NCBI GenBank assembly: GCA_949358305.1
Contig: OX442314.1
Coordinates: forward strand, 11,031,060-11,091,059
Length of the DNA: 60,000 nt
Source: Strigamia acuminata
Lineage: Eukaryota; Arthropoda; Chilopoda; Geophilomorpha; Linotaeniidae
Direction of reading: 5' to 3'
Part shown: piece after piece, positions 1-18,679 of the stretch
Numbering within the stretch: the first letter of the stretch is position 1
How the letters are laid out: the number at the start of each line of letters is the position of its first letter
Notes under the pieces: generated by a model
Seen by the model: only the letters and a program-made list of their open reading frames with translations
The model's database searches: none
What the model was told of the DNA's origin: nothing
Program-made: the position numbers and the translations under genes

Positions 1-2
1 TA

Positions 3-7093
<7,091 letters not shown>

Positions 7094-7734
7094 ATCAGAA
7101 TTCTATAACGAAATAATTTTATATGTTTTGAAGAAAACTCGTGGGGGAAGACCCACATGAATTTTATATTATCTTATTATCTTTTTTTTTTAAAAAAAAT
7201 GCAAATTTTAATTTTTGTTTATTGGGATTAAAATTTGGAATATTATTGTGTATTATTTGGCTTGTATATTATATCTTTTTTCTGGCTTGTTTTTCAATTT
7301 GAGAATAAAGGATGAATTGAATTTTCTAAATTACCGAAAAATCGAGAAATTTCTTTCTAATTGAATTGAATTTTAATAATTCTCATCGATAATTACATAA
7401 CGTTTTTTTTCCAAATACTCTTAACAACTATGTACAACAAAATCATTATATAGCGTCTAAAAGATGACTAAACAATATCCATACACAAAATAATCAGTTT
7501 CAAAGAGGTGACTAGCAGAGCTCGCAAAACGTGGAAGACGGTCAATCTCCTCAACAAATTCAAACTCAGAGTCTAATTGTTTTAAAACACACGATTGTAT
7601 ATTTCTTTTCACACAAATAAATACTAAACAATAAAACAAAACAACAAAATAATAAAAAATAATAAAACAAACGAGAATATCACAGAAAAAAGTTAATTTT
7701 TGTCACCAAAACGTAAAATTCTCTAAATATTTAA
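7094..7734. other. Intergenic, convergent 3' ends of HEATR5 and BLTP3
   Basis: This 640 bp AT-rich stretch separates the stop codons of two convergent genes. I see the HEATR5 3' UTR with a polyadenylation signal and no additional gene. Short frames on the minus strand here lack any recognisable motif. Confidence 0.7.
7304..7309 (+). terminator. Candidate polyadenylation signal AATAAA of HEATR5
   Basis: AATAAA occurs about 210 bp after the HEATR5 stop codon, in an AT-rich 3' UTR-like stretch. Confidence 0.45.
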
Positions 7735-10700
7735 TTACCCAGTCGCATTATGGGTAGCGAACGAATTGTGCCTCGTTTCCAACGCGATCAACTCTTGTTG
7801 CAAAACTTGTCTAGTCGCCAACAACGATTTATTCTCCTCCTCCACTTCCTCCAACCGCTGCATCGCGCTCGCCGCTCTCGCCGATTCCATCGCAACAATT
7901 TCCTCCAGTCTTTCGTTCTCCGCCTCCAGTTTAGTCAAAAGCAACAACTTCATCTTCAACTCTCGATTTTCCTCCAGCAAACTCAATTCGTCCTCACCAT
8001 CCGTCGCCGTTGCGGCGTTCTGTTTGGCTGTACCGGCCAAACACGTTGGCGAAACAAATGTGGGCAGTGGTGACGGAAGAGACGCTAACAACTCTTCAAC
8101 GTCTAAAAAATACAATTGCATCCATTAATATAATTCAACTTTTACACGCTTTTATTTCACCTTTATCGTGATGCTTAATAAGAATTATTCCATCTGCTTC
8201 GCGCCGAATTGATAACTGCGAGATGGCCACGTCTACCGGAATTGCGCCCGGCGAAGTGACATTAATCGGTGGCCTATCGTCCTAAAAGTTACATTTAAAA
8301 AAATCATTTAAAGTTTACAATTATTAAACAAACACAAACCTGTAAATTAATATTGACGTCCTTTAAGTACATCTTGAACGGCATCGGAAGCGGAATGATC
8401 TCGTCTTCGATTAAATCCGGCATGCCGACGACGCCGCTCGAAAACAGAGACAAATTCACGCCGGATATGATTGCAGTCGCTATTCCGCGCTCCCCGGCAG
8501 AAACGGCCACTTTTTCCGCTTTCGGTCCTATCTCGTGTCGTATTCTCACGTCGCACGGATGAAGATTGAGCCCGTTCGACGATTCCTGCCAACCGCGAGA
8601 TCCTGAAAAAATCAATTTGAAATTTAAACTTAACGATTTAAAATTTAAATTTAAATTTACTCACTGGCCGAAAACTTAGTTTGAAATTCGTCCCACGTGA
8701 TATTGCTTTGGCCTTCGCTAGATAACTGGTGACACAGTATTCGTATAACGGAGTCATGTCCCTGAGAATTTTGGATCGCTTCGATCTTCCCCATGCGCAA
8801 ACTCATCACGGACACCAAGTCAGACCGTTTGATGCTGCACGACGACGTCGACGTCGGCGTCTCCTTGATTTCGCTCGCCTTCTCGATCTTGGACGCCACG
8901 CTCGTCGACCTAAACAACGCGTCTTCCGCCTTGTTCGCCTGATTATCCAAATGGACCATCAAAAACTGATCGCTGTCCGACGACAAATCGCTGCGCACGG
9001 ACAACGTCTCCCAGTCCTCCAAAGACTGCACGTCGTCCGGACTACTCCCGACGGTTTTCCGATCCAGACTCTGCAACGACGCTTTGCTCGTCGTGATCGC
9101 CGAGTCGATGCTCGACCGAATGCTGAACAACCCCTTCTTCATGACGCTCGAGCCGGACGCGAGCGTCTTCGACAAATTATCCGACAAATCCGTCAACGCG
9201 GTGCGCTCGGGCTGCGCCATCGACGCCGAACTCTCCTCCTCCGGCAACGGACAAACTTCGTGCGACGACGTCGACGTCGGAGATCCGTTCACGAGCGACC
9301 TCGTGTCCAGCAACGAATCGCTCCGCGACTTGCTCAAATTCCCCTCGCTGCCCAACTCCGCGCTCTCCTTCAAATTCACGTGCTCGGACGCGGATCCGCG
9401 AACCCCGTTCGTCGTTTTCCTCCTCCGATAATTCGTCTCGTCGGGCGTGATCGATTCGCAGTTGTCTATCGACCCTTCGCGCTCCGCTTCCTGGCAGTTG
9501 GCCATCACGAACGACAAGTCCAGCTCGGGGATGCGCGCCGCTGCGCACGTGATCGGCAAACGTCCGATCTCGACTCCGCTGATCCGCGCCGTGTCCGTCA
9601 CCAGCTGCTTGGCCACGTCCGCCACGACGTCCAGCGCGCGCAAAACGAACAAATACTGATAGTGGTTCAGCTGCACGTTGATCAAGCTGTGCACGTGCGC
9701 CAGCACGTACATGTCGCCCAGCGCGGCGGCCCTGGGCCTCTCGTGCACCCACAGAGTGAGCGGAAAAGCGTCCAGGAACGGAAGCGGCCTCGGTTTCGGT
9801 CTGTTGGGCGTCGCGGGCACCGTGAAATCCGCCCACACGGGGTCCATGTGCACGCACCAAATGTTTTTCTCTTCCTGCCACAGCAAATCCTTGTGAATGC
9901 GACCGAACAAACTCCAAATGTCTTCGTCCGCGTCGCCGTCTTTCACTTTCGATCGCTCCCAAGTGCGGTCCGAGCTGAGCGAGTGCTCGACGAAAGCGTC
10001 GTTCACAGGGTGCGGGTCGCCCTCCGTCGACGGGAATGCGGAACAGAAGAACAATTCCCCCGCCTGCAGCCCCTCCAAGCACTTCCCGAGGTCCAGTCGG
10101 CCGCACGATTCGCCGATCCGCGAGTTCGACACCGTCAGACGCGAGATCTGCACCTGTAGTTTGCGCGGACGATCCGTCTGAGCGCTCGGGCGCTCGGCGG
10201 TGTCGACGAAGAGGATGCGCGGCATCAGACCCTCGACTCGGACGTCCATCTTGGGCGAAGGCGCGCTCGCGGCTTCGGGCGGAGGGTCGAACGTCACCTT
10301 GCGAAGACTCAACGAGAAGGCGTTCAGCCAGAGCAGCGTGAGGGCGTCGAACGTGAGGCTCAGCGAGTTCACCGTCACGTGCATGTTCGGCGGCGGCACC
10401 GGCAAATTGTAGTCGCCGGGGTAGTAGTACTGCGTCCACTCCAGATGGATCGTCGACATGTCCGGTGGCAACATCAAACGCGCCTTGTCGCTCGACACGC
10501 ACTTGCTGTGCGTCGTGGCGCGCGACGTCGGTGTGGACACGCAGAATACACTGAATTCGTCCACGCGCACCACCACGCACGTCGACATGAGCCGAGCCAG
10601 GTAGTTGTTGATGGTCACTTTGGTCGGGGTCGGAGCCGTTTTCTTGGCCGGCTCGCCCTGTCCCTGTCCCTGCGTCCTACACACGGGCGTGTGTTTCGGC

Positions 10701-12508
10701 GATTCCCCCGGCAGGAGTTCCGTGAGCCGCATTCGGAAGTCCGCGAGCAGGGACGCCACCCAGGACGAACGCGAGGTAGAATTTTCTTTGTAGCGGAGCC
10801 AGTATTTGCGGCTGCCGTTGGCTAAATGGTAAGGGTAGTAATCGACCGACAGGTTTTCCAGCGCCACTTGTATCGCGCCACCTTCTGATAATTGCGGATG
10901 AGCTGAGCCGATACCTGAATAAAAAGAGGAAAAAGGTTCTATTTTATGATTTTGATGCGATTTAGAGCGTAAGAACGCTGAAAATTGTTTGTTTTACCCT
11001 CCGTTGTGACTTCGTCGCATAGATGGAGATCAATTTGGCCCGAATAAAAGTGATATGATGTTTCGTGCACATCGTAGGTGCTGAAAACGCGAGACAGAAC
11101 AGTGTCTACGGGCGTCGCGTGGCCCCGTGGCGAAGGAGAAGCCGCGACATAACTCTGGTTGCGCCAATCGGACGTCGACTGAGCAAAAATAAATAAATTA
11201 ATTAATTAATTAAAAATTATATTTTGGCAATTGAATCACCTCTAGTTTGCGCGCTGCTTTGACTTTCTGACTAAGCTGAGTGGCCTTGTGGATCAAACCG
11301 CTGAGCGAATTGGCAAAATGAGCTGCGGCTCTGAGCTGCGAGTCGGTCACGACCCACAGAAGTTCGTCCAAAATAAAAACTAGGCGCGAACCGAGGATGC
11401 TGCAATCGCTCAGTCGCTTTTTGATGATTATCCGACATCGCGCCTGGTTTGTAATTAGTCTCAAAGGCGTGTAGTAGTCTTCTTGGAGCTGCACAGCTTT
11501 CGCTTCCAGTCTCAGCGTCTGCCACTCGACTTGTTTGAAGATGAGCAGTTCGCCAGTGGTTGGTTCCTTCAACCGCGTCATCCGTAGATCACTTTTCTGC
11601 CATGTCGGTGTGCGCGAATCCAAACACAAGCGCGTCAACTGCAAGTTTTTGTCGTGTTAATTAGTGCGAATCAATAACTGGGGCGGAATAATTACGTGGA
11701 ACGACGCGTGGAAAGCTTTCGAGTTGAAATTCACAATGACGCTGTTCACTCGCACCGTCATTCCATCGATGACTTTGTCGGAAAAACCGTATTTTCCGCC
11801 TGAGCTGAATAAAAACGAAAAAAAAAATTTTTTTATTTATAAAATTTGAGATAAAAATTGATAATACCTGTAATTTGGCACAGAAGTTTGCGTGGAATGT
11901 GGTCTTAATTCGTCACAAGTCTCCATTTCTACCAAAACTTCATCCAAATTCTATTTAAAAGCATAAAAAACACACAAATCCATCATTTCCGACCATTTTT
12001 CTATACAAAATAAGTCTTAAATGAGTAAATTTATAAAAAATCATCAATTTTGATTTGTTATTTCATACATACCAAGTGAATTGGGACAGATTTGAGTTTG
12101 GTCCACATAATCTTTAATAAAAATCAACATTAATTCAAATTGGTAAATTGCCATAATACTATTATTTATTTATTTATCTAACTAAAGCGCCGTTGTTTAC
12201 TCGCCTTGCACGACACTTTATTGCAAACTGCTTTGGTTAGTCTGATCCATACGGGTAATTCGAGTAAATCCATTAAAACTTCTTCATTCAATTCGAGATT
12301 GGTGAGTTCGCCTTCGCCCTTCAGCGTGCTCACATTGATTTTATCGGCCGACAAGTTTTTGGTGAATCTGAAACGGAAATTAAAAAAAAAATGCATTAAT
12401 TTATATCCGTGTTGTTTTGCACGCACCTTGCTAAAACAAAACGAAAATTGATCTACGATTGTACTTTGATAAGTGTTTCAAGATCCCATTCTTGATAAGC
12501 GACGCCAT
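7735..12508 (-). CDS. BLTP3: BLTP3 / UHRF1BP1-family bridge-like lipid transfer protein (SHIP164-like)
   Basis: The protein belongs to the chorein/VPS13-like group that moves bulk lipid between membranes; mammalian UHRF1BP1L (SHIP164) acts on endosomal vesicles. Eleven exons in minus order: 12508-12465, 12367-12205, 12111-12073, 11950-11868, 11804-11696, 11638-11240, 11178-10998, 10914-8665, 8602-8340, 8281-8161, 8102-7735. They sum to 4020 nt, 1339 residues plus stop; the human proteins are somewhat over 1400. The N-terminus reads MASLIKNGILKHLSKF then TKNLSADKINVSTLKGEGEL, the family's chorein signature. SVDYYPYHLANG, YYYPGDYNLPVPPPN and HVHSLINVQLNHYQYL are also diagnostic. The last 100 residues form a Glu/Leu-rich coiled coil, as in vertebrate members. 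The large exon carries a Ser-rich disordered region around 8900-9400. The second intron (12204-12112) uses a GC donor. Confidence 0.95.
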
Positions 12509-12600
12509 TTGTGTTTGAATTTGAATGAATAGATCAAGTTTAAATGAATCTCAGATTTCCGCATCTAAACTCCATCGCTACTGCTCGCTTTCGAAATAGT

Positions 12601-12619
12601 CACGTGAGGGTTTACGTCA
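12601..12619 (-). promoter_or_regulatory. Candidate BLTP3 promoter: E-box plus CRE-like site
   Basis: CACGTG (12601-12606) and TTACGTCA (12612-12619) lie about 95-110 bp upstream of the BLTP3 start codon. Both are common proximal promoter motifs in animals. Function is inferred from position only. Confidence 0.4.
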
Positions 12620-13077
12620 TTTCTTTTGAGCGGTTTGTTTAAAAACTGGTTGGGGTAAAGAGAAAAGGCGGAATGATTCTTAAATTTTATTTTATTTATT
12701 TTATTTAATGTTACATTCATTTTTTTCGTTCGGGAAAAAAGGAAAAGGAGAAATTGGATTTGAAATCCAGCTCTATGTTTTTTCCCAATCAGAAAGAAGT
12801 GAAACGGAAATTGCGGAAAAAACCTTTTCCTCTTTCTTCCATAGCTTCGAAGGTCGCTGTTCTCTCACTAGTGTCGCTGTAGCTCCTGAAACTATAAATC
12901 TTTTTGAGTAAAATAAAATATACACAGCTGTATGAATAAAATATTTCGGTACTTGTATTCCCCGGAATAATTCGGCCGAATTGTAGTCGATTTTATGTCC
13001 GCACATTTTTTCATTCCAGCTGTTGTTAAAACTTTATCTAAAATATGCACATTTGTTAACTTATATTTTCTTACATT
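12620..13077. other. Intergenic between BLTP3 and its partial duplicate
   Basis: About 450 bp of AT-rich DNA. I see no coding similarity beyond short frames without recognisable motifs. Confidence 0.5.
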
Positions 13078-13136
13078 GTGTCGGGTTTTAGTGTTACCCC
13101 GCCGCAAGTTTAGGAGGAAACACTAAAACCCGACAC
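13078..13136. repeat. 18 bp perfect inverted repeat with 23 nt spacer
   Basis: GTGTCGGGTTTTAGTGTT at 13078-13095 is the exact reverse complement of 13119-13136. The right arm overlaps the end of the frame of the partial BLTP3 duplicate. It could be a MITE remnant or an RNA hairpin. Confidence 0.85.
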
Positions 13137-13446
13137 GGTATGTTCTTGCCTTGTACAGTTTTGTTGTTGCACACTTTCTTAAACAGGGACCATTTCCAGA
13201 AGGGAATTCCCAAAATGGTCATCCCAATATTTTTACACACATCGTCACTTGGTTCCAAATCGGAAATGGTTCTGATGGGAACGCCGGTTTTAAATTTGGC
13301 AGCACGAAATGTTGGAAATGATGCAAATCTGTAAATCAAAAACTAAATTATTTTTGTTCTTAAAATCATTAAAACGGAGTAAATGTTAAAAAATACAAAA
13401 TATACTTTAACGTGTGTGTCACACAGTTCTTCATAACCGATGCCAT
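13094..13446 (-). pseudogene. Diverged partial duplicate of BLTP3 exons 1-2 (chorein N-terminus)
   Basis: Exon 1 at 13446-13406 begins MASVMKNCVTHTLK, parallel to MASLIKNGILKHLSK of BLTP3, and ends in the same phase (two bases, AA, before GT). Exon 2 at 13328-13094 starts FASF (BLTP3 FTKN). It contains DLEPSDDV, then GIPFWKWSLFKKVCNNK, which aligns to NLELNEEV and LPVWIRLTKAVCNK. Joined, they give 91 residues and then a stop. No downstream BLTP3 exons follow. The same strand, position directly upstream of BLTP3 and shared intron phase support an old tandem duplication of the 5' end. It may be a relic or a small expressed protein; the frame is open. Confidence 0.7.
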
Positions 13447-14030
13447 TTGCGGAAATTATCCAAATTTCAATCCAGTTTTAAGTTGTTTTCCTCGCAGATC
13501 TCCATCATTAGTATCACTCTCGATATACACACAAGAAGGTTTCAAATGTTTGCCACTGCACGAGTTAGTGCATCAGCAGGCGTGTTGTTGTGGCGGTAAA
13601 ACATAAATTGACCAAAAAATCTGTCTACATCTCCTTACCTTGCCGATTTTACCTTATTTTCAAGAAAATCAAAATATCCTCTCATTGCATAGTCTGTAAG
13701 GATCTGACTATTTAACCAATCTAATACTATCTTCTTGATCTATTACACACGTCTGTATTCAACAAAAATGAATCTTGGGAAAAAGTAAAACGTGAAACAA
13801 ATTCTGTCGTACAAAAATAATAATAAAAAAAAACACAAAAAAAAACATAAAGCTCTATTATTCTAGTATTCAAATTATTTGTTAAAATTTTTTTTCTCTA
13901 TCGCTGTATGTGTATTAACACCGACTTGAATTCGACAATCGCAATTTTCTTACCTTCTCTTTCTATAACATTTCTTTTCATCTTCCTTTCACAACTGATC
14001 TGGAAAACAATATCTATAGACCGAGCCAAC
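13447..14030. other. Intergenic between the BLTP3 duplicate and ICMT
   Basis: About 580 bp, divergent arrangement, presumably containing the ICMT promoter. No gene, repeat or clear motif was recognised. Confidence 0.5.
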
Positions 14031-14060
14031 ATGGGCTCTCTCTGCGTAGTTTTGACGTGA
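14031..14060 (+). CDS. Candidate 9-codon uORF whose stop overlaps the ICMT start
   Basis: ATG at 14031 in a good context (CCAACATGG) opens MGSLCVVLT and ends at TGA 14058-14060. The final A is the first base of the ICMT ATG (TGATG). If the transcript starts upstream of 14031, this could control ICMT translation by termination-reinitiation. The transcript start is not known. Confidence 0.4.
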   Translation: MGSLCVVLT

Positions 14061-15476
14061 TGGCATTCACAAAACAAGCTCAAACAAGTGTGAAATGGTT
14101 CTTTTTAGGATCTGCCATAAGTTTCACTGACCTAATCTGCCATACAGACAATTTATTAAGCAAAATAGTAGTTAATTACGTCGCAATAATAATAATTCTG
14201 TACGCGACAATTGTCGTCTTATATTTTCGACTTAAGCTCTCCCCGAGCGCCTACGAGGTACAAAACTAAAAATTTTAATTACTTGAACATTTCCCACAAA
14301 TATATTTAATTAATTTTCATTTTATTCATTATCCAGGTTGCAATTCGCTCGTTCGGCTTAGGTGTCGTGTTCGGTGTCGCAATTCTTTTGTCATTATGGG
14401 CCGAGTCACGTGCCGTGAGCTTCGGTTGGTATTTGTGCCTTCTCAGCTTCTTCCATATATCAGAATACGTTACGACAGCATTGATTAATCCGCGCACACT
14501 TAACCTCGAATCGTTCCTAATAAACCACAGTCGCGAGTATAATATTGCGGCAATATTCAGCTGGACTGAATTTTGGCTCGAGTGGTTTCTATTTCCATGT
14601 AAATGCGGGCAAGAAAAGCGTTGTTTTATAATATTTATTTATCGTTGTATTTTAATTATTGTTTTTACGTTGCAGATTCAAAGGGATTTTATTTTTTGAG
14701 TTATGTTGGTATCGCAATGTGCGTGTGCGGTGAAGTTATTCGCAAATGTGCCATGTTTACTGCCAGGACGAATTTTAATCATGTCATTCAAGTGCAAAAG
14801 GAAGACGGTCACGTTTTAGTGACCGATGGGATTTATAAGATTTGGCGGCATCCGTCTTATGTCGGATGGTTTTGGTGGAGTGTAGGCACGCAGGTATTAA
14901 CGTTTCTGTGCTGTCAGGACTGTACGATGACGTTTTGTTGTAAAAAATGCACGCAAAAGGGTTTTAATGCACAAAAATGCATAAAAGTTCTTAGAAATAA
15001 ACTTTATGCACAAAAAATTTAAATTTTTGCAGAAAAAGTCCAAATTTTTGCACAAAAATCAAAATTTTTGCACAAAAAATCAAAATATTTGCTCAAAAAA
15101 TCAAAATGTTTGCACTAAAAAAATCAAAAATTTTGCATAATGATCTACAAATACGGTATGCCCTTTTATGAAAAAAAATGCATTTTTCAGATACAAAATT
15201 TCTTGAATAAGCATTTTTTAGAAGCAAATAATCTACTTTTGCAGCCTTCTTTATAGCATTTACTCACTAAAAGTTTATTTCTAATTGCAGATTGTATTGT
15301 GCAATCCGATCTGTTTAATCGGTTACACTATCGCATCATGGAATTTCTTTAACGAGCGGATATACGAAGAAGAATTAATTCTTTTAAATTTTTTCGGTCA
15401 AGATTACGTGAAATATCAGAAGAAAGTGCCTACTGGATTACCTTTTATATCGGGATTCAGGGTAGAGTACCAATAA
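14060..15476 (+). CDS. ICMT: Protein-S-isoprenylcysteine O-methyltransferase
   Basis: The enzyme methylates the C-terminal prenylcysteine of CaaX proteins such as Ras, using S-adenosylmethionine, in the ER membrane. Exons are 14060-14257, 14337-14598, 14676-14893 and 15291-15476, in frame throughout, giving 287 residues (human 284). Several hydrophobic segments fill the first half (VNYVAIIIILYATIVVLYF and VVFGVAILLSLW). Conserved family segments are FHISEYV, SFLINHSREY, KCAMFTARTNFNHVIQ, the SAM-binding WRHPSYVGWFWWSVGTQ, LCNPIC, and the C-terminal EEELILLNFFGQDY followed by VPTGLPFI. Start choice: the ATG at 14060 gives a normal-length N-terminus. Confidence 0.96.
14990..15150. repeat. Degenerate AT-rich tandem array in ICMT intron 3
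   Basis: Repeated units of the form TTTGCACAAAAAATCAAAAT occupy the middle of the intron 14894-15290. It is decayed and of variable period. Confidence 0.7.
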
Positions 15477-16075
15477 GCGGACAAAAATCTTTATTTTCAA
15501 TTCAATTTCCTTTTTAATAAACAAACAAATAAATAAAAACTATGTAAATTAATTTCAAACTTTAATTTCATCATCGGAGTCGCAAACATGCAGAAATCAA
15601 ACCTATTTTTCTACTTTTCCTTCTGACAAATGAAAAAACATCGAAAAATCGATAAAATTCGTGTGAAAATGCTTTTATTTCTCATTATTATAAAATTAAA
15701 ACTAAAATATTCTAAAAACAGTGCTGCCACAAGGCGGATGTAAAATTATTTACAAAATAATGTACAAAAATATTTTTTTTCCATTGACATTTAAAGTTTT
15801 CTAAATAAATAAAGAGCACCACTAATAAAAAAAATTAAAAACGTTCTATAGCTGCTACGTAAACTAAGTTTGTTTAGATCGACAATATCAAAAATATAAT
15901 GTGTTGTTTTTTCTTTTCGATATTGCTAATAAACGTTGTGATACAATGCTGTGAATATTATAGGATAATACTTGTTTTTGTTTTTTTTTATACAAAAAAA
16001 ATTAATTTAATAAAATAAAAAAAAATAAAAAAATGGCACGAATGAACAATAAAGGGGATTAATGAATTTTCTTCT
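15477..16075. other. Intergenic, convergent 3' ends of ICMT and RASSF
   Basis: About 600 bp of very AT-rich sequence. AATAAA motifs near 15517-15535 are candidate ICMT polyadenylation signals. No gene was seen. Confidence 0.6.
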
Positions 16076-18447
16076 TCATGATTTCCTTAAGAGCAATTCT
16101 TGCATTTGTTTTCTCATCATTTTGAATTTGAACTTGAGTTTAGCTAGTTCTCGCTGTTCTTCTTCTTGGTAACGAAAACTTATTGCTTTTAATTCCGTCA
16201 AGGATAAATTCAGAAATTGAGCCACCTGGGAACGATAAAAATTAGCTTATTTAGCATTTTAGACGAAAAAATCAAAATAACCTCCGAAAAAATCAAAATA
16301 ACCTCCGAAAAAATTGCTATTGTGTCGAAAAAAATCATTATTTCATTCAGAAAATCGATTTTCAACAATAAAAATAGCCATTTCCCCCAGACACCATCAA
16401 TTTCATCGATAAAAAATGGTAATTTCCTCCAGAAAATCATCATTTTTATAAAAAATGACATTTTTCGTTAAAAAGTGTAATATTTTCCGACAAATCGCCA
16501 TTTTCTCCGAAAAATTCATCATTTTTGCTTCGGAAATTATTTTTTGGGTCTCAATTGCTGCTTAACGCAACGACCCTTAAAAATAACGTTATAACACTCC
16601 AAATTGATACTTCATTAACAAACCTCGCTTGAAATTTCATTCGTTTTACGTTTATCCATGATAAACACTTTAGCCACATCTTCGTGAGGTCCCAAATTAA
16701 CACGAACTAACAACGGATACTCCGTATCTAGAAGCCGTCGAGTCTCTACAACATCAACAACAACAACATAATAAAAAACCAACACTTTTATCCAACAAAA
16801 ATCAACTCACCGCCATTATCCCTGACAACAAACAACGCAAAATTTTGCGGGGGATTCTCAACACGAAATTTATCCAACAACATATTGATAACTTCTGGTC
16901 CGTTTACCATGCTCGTAACCCAAACATGAGTTGCACTTCCGTACGGTGGAGTGAAAACACTCGTCTAACGCAAAAAACGTCAATATTGTTACGAAAATGG
17001 TCAAAAATGGCGTTAAATTTACTTCTCTGTTGTAGTAATGACCGTTAATCGAACAACGTCGTTTAAGTTTACTTCTTAAACGACTCGACGCCATTTTTCG
17101 TATTCGAACGGGGTTTTCGTGCGCGCCATTTTCAGTTGAGGGCGATTTTTTCGGTTCTGGTTCCGTTTTGGCTTCGACTTGCTTCAAGTCGACGCCATTG
17201 AGTAATATCTTATGTTCGATCTGTGACTCTGGTTTCTCTTTTTCCTCAATTGTTACATCAATTGATTCCAAATCGGAAATCTATATAAACAAATAAAAAA
17301 TTAAATTTTTTTTCTTTAATTTTTATTTTTTTGATGAAATTATTATTTACATCCGAGTCTGGGCTCTCGATGTATCCGTTGTTTATCGCCTGGCGATAAC
17401 TGTTTCTTTTACGCACTTGGATGTGAGTTCGCTGATCATCGTCTTCTTTTAAATGGATTAGATTGTTTACGCCCCAATAAATGCGTAGGACGCCTTCTAA
17501 TATCAATTTTCCATTTCTCTGTGAAATTTTAAATCTTAGTTAGAGATTTTGTAACTTTAAATTAAAGATTTAGCATTTATTGGCAGAAAAAACGCTAAAT
17601 TCCTTTGGTTTTCTACGGATGCCAGTAAATAGTCCATTTTTAAGAAAAACTTGAATTTCTTTTTATAAAAATTAATATTTTTAAAAATATTTTTTTCATA
17701 AAAATTCAATTTTTCAAAGATATTTTGAGTAAAAATTGAATTTTAAAGATTAATTTGGTAAAAATTAAATTTTTTAAGATTTTTTGAGCAAAAATTAAAA
17801 TTTGATAGATTTTTTTGAGTAAAAATTAAATTTTGTTAAAACTTTTACGTAAAAAATTAAATTATTTTTAGATTTTTTCACTAAAAATTAACTTTTCAGA
17901 AAAAAAATTAAAAATTTAAACCAAAAATTGACCATTTCACATCAAAAATTAACTATTTTTTCCCCAATATCTTCCGAATCACCTCTCTAGCTTTCAATTC
18001 CTGACTTTTTCCTTCATAAAATTGATTGTAGATACGCAACTTCGCCTCCAAATGAGATCTTTCGACCAACGTACATTGTCTGCTTTCAACCTTCCCAAAA
18101 CTCTTGTGACACTCGACCTGAGAGCCATGGCCGAACAAAGTGGGCCCAAACAATGCGCTGTAGCACGGAACGTGGCAATAAGGAACACCCTTATGCTGAA
18201 AAAACATTTTCAAAATATTAGTTTCCGCAGAACTCAACCAAAATCACATTTTACTTCGGAATGCTGGCCCGGATTGAGTCTTTTTCCACATTCCTCGCAA
18301 CGTAGACATTCCGGATGCCAATCGTAGCCCAGCGATTGCTTTCTTTCAGCTGAAAAATCACAATTCTCGAATTAGCACTCGCCAAATAAAATGCAATTAG
18401 GACTCACCAAAATACACTGGTTTTAGACACTTATGACACGTCCACAT
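16076..18447 (-). CDS. Rassf: RASSF protein with N-terminal LIM domain, RA and SARAH domains
   Basis: A Ras-association scaffold; family members bind Ras-like GTPases through RA and Hippo/MST kinases through SARAH. Exons in minus order: 18447-18408, 18349-18255, 18195-17983, 17518-17351, 17280-17023, 16964-16811, 16745-16624, 16225-16076, giving 399 residues. Residues 1-75 form a LIM finger ([35 protein letters not shown]). After [15 protein letters not shown] comes a basic Ser/Thr-rich linker. Then comes the RA domain ([54 protein letters not shown]). The C-terminus ([20 protein letters not shown], then a Glu/Lys/Met helix) is the SARAH coiled coil. A LIM finger fused to RASSF is typical of Drosophila-type Rassf rather than vertebrate members, which supports an arthropod-like source. 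Confidence 0.93.
16255..16330. repeat. Short AT-rich array in last RASSF intron
   Basis: Direct repeats of AAAAAATCAAAATAACCTCC followed by related degenerate units. The intron 16226-16623 has the same style as the other arrays in this block. Confidence 0.6.
17680..17940. repeat. Degenerate AT-rich array in RASSF intron (17519-17982)
   Basis: Loosely repeated units of about 35 bp based on AAAAATTAAATTTT(T/G) plus a GATTTTTTGAGT-like half. The array is strongly decayed. Confidence 0.6.
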
Positions 18448-18679
18448 AATGATGGTACATTATATAGTACAAAAACTAAAGCTGAATGGTGATCCGATTT
18501 AGAATGGTGATCAAATTAGACAATTTTTTTAAAAATTGTATCACTTATTTGTCGCAAATGATAAATAAAAAAAACAAAATGGCACGAATCTCATTACACA
18601 TCATGGCCACCTTTATAGGACGACACAGATATTGAATAATTGTTTTTCTATTTCCGCCTTAGAGGGCGCTTCCATTTTG

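Noticed and set aside
8729-10580. Long open frames of 476 and 467 codons overlapping the large BLTP3 exon
   Set aside because: Arg-rich, low-complexity translations on other frames of a GC-rich coding exon; the BLTP3 frame has clear family similarity, so these are shadows.
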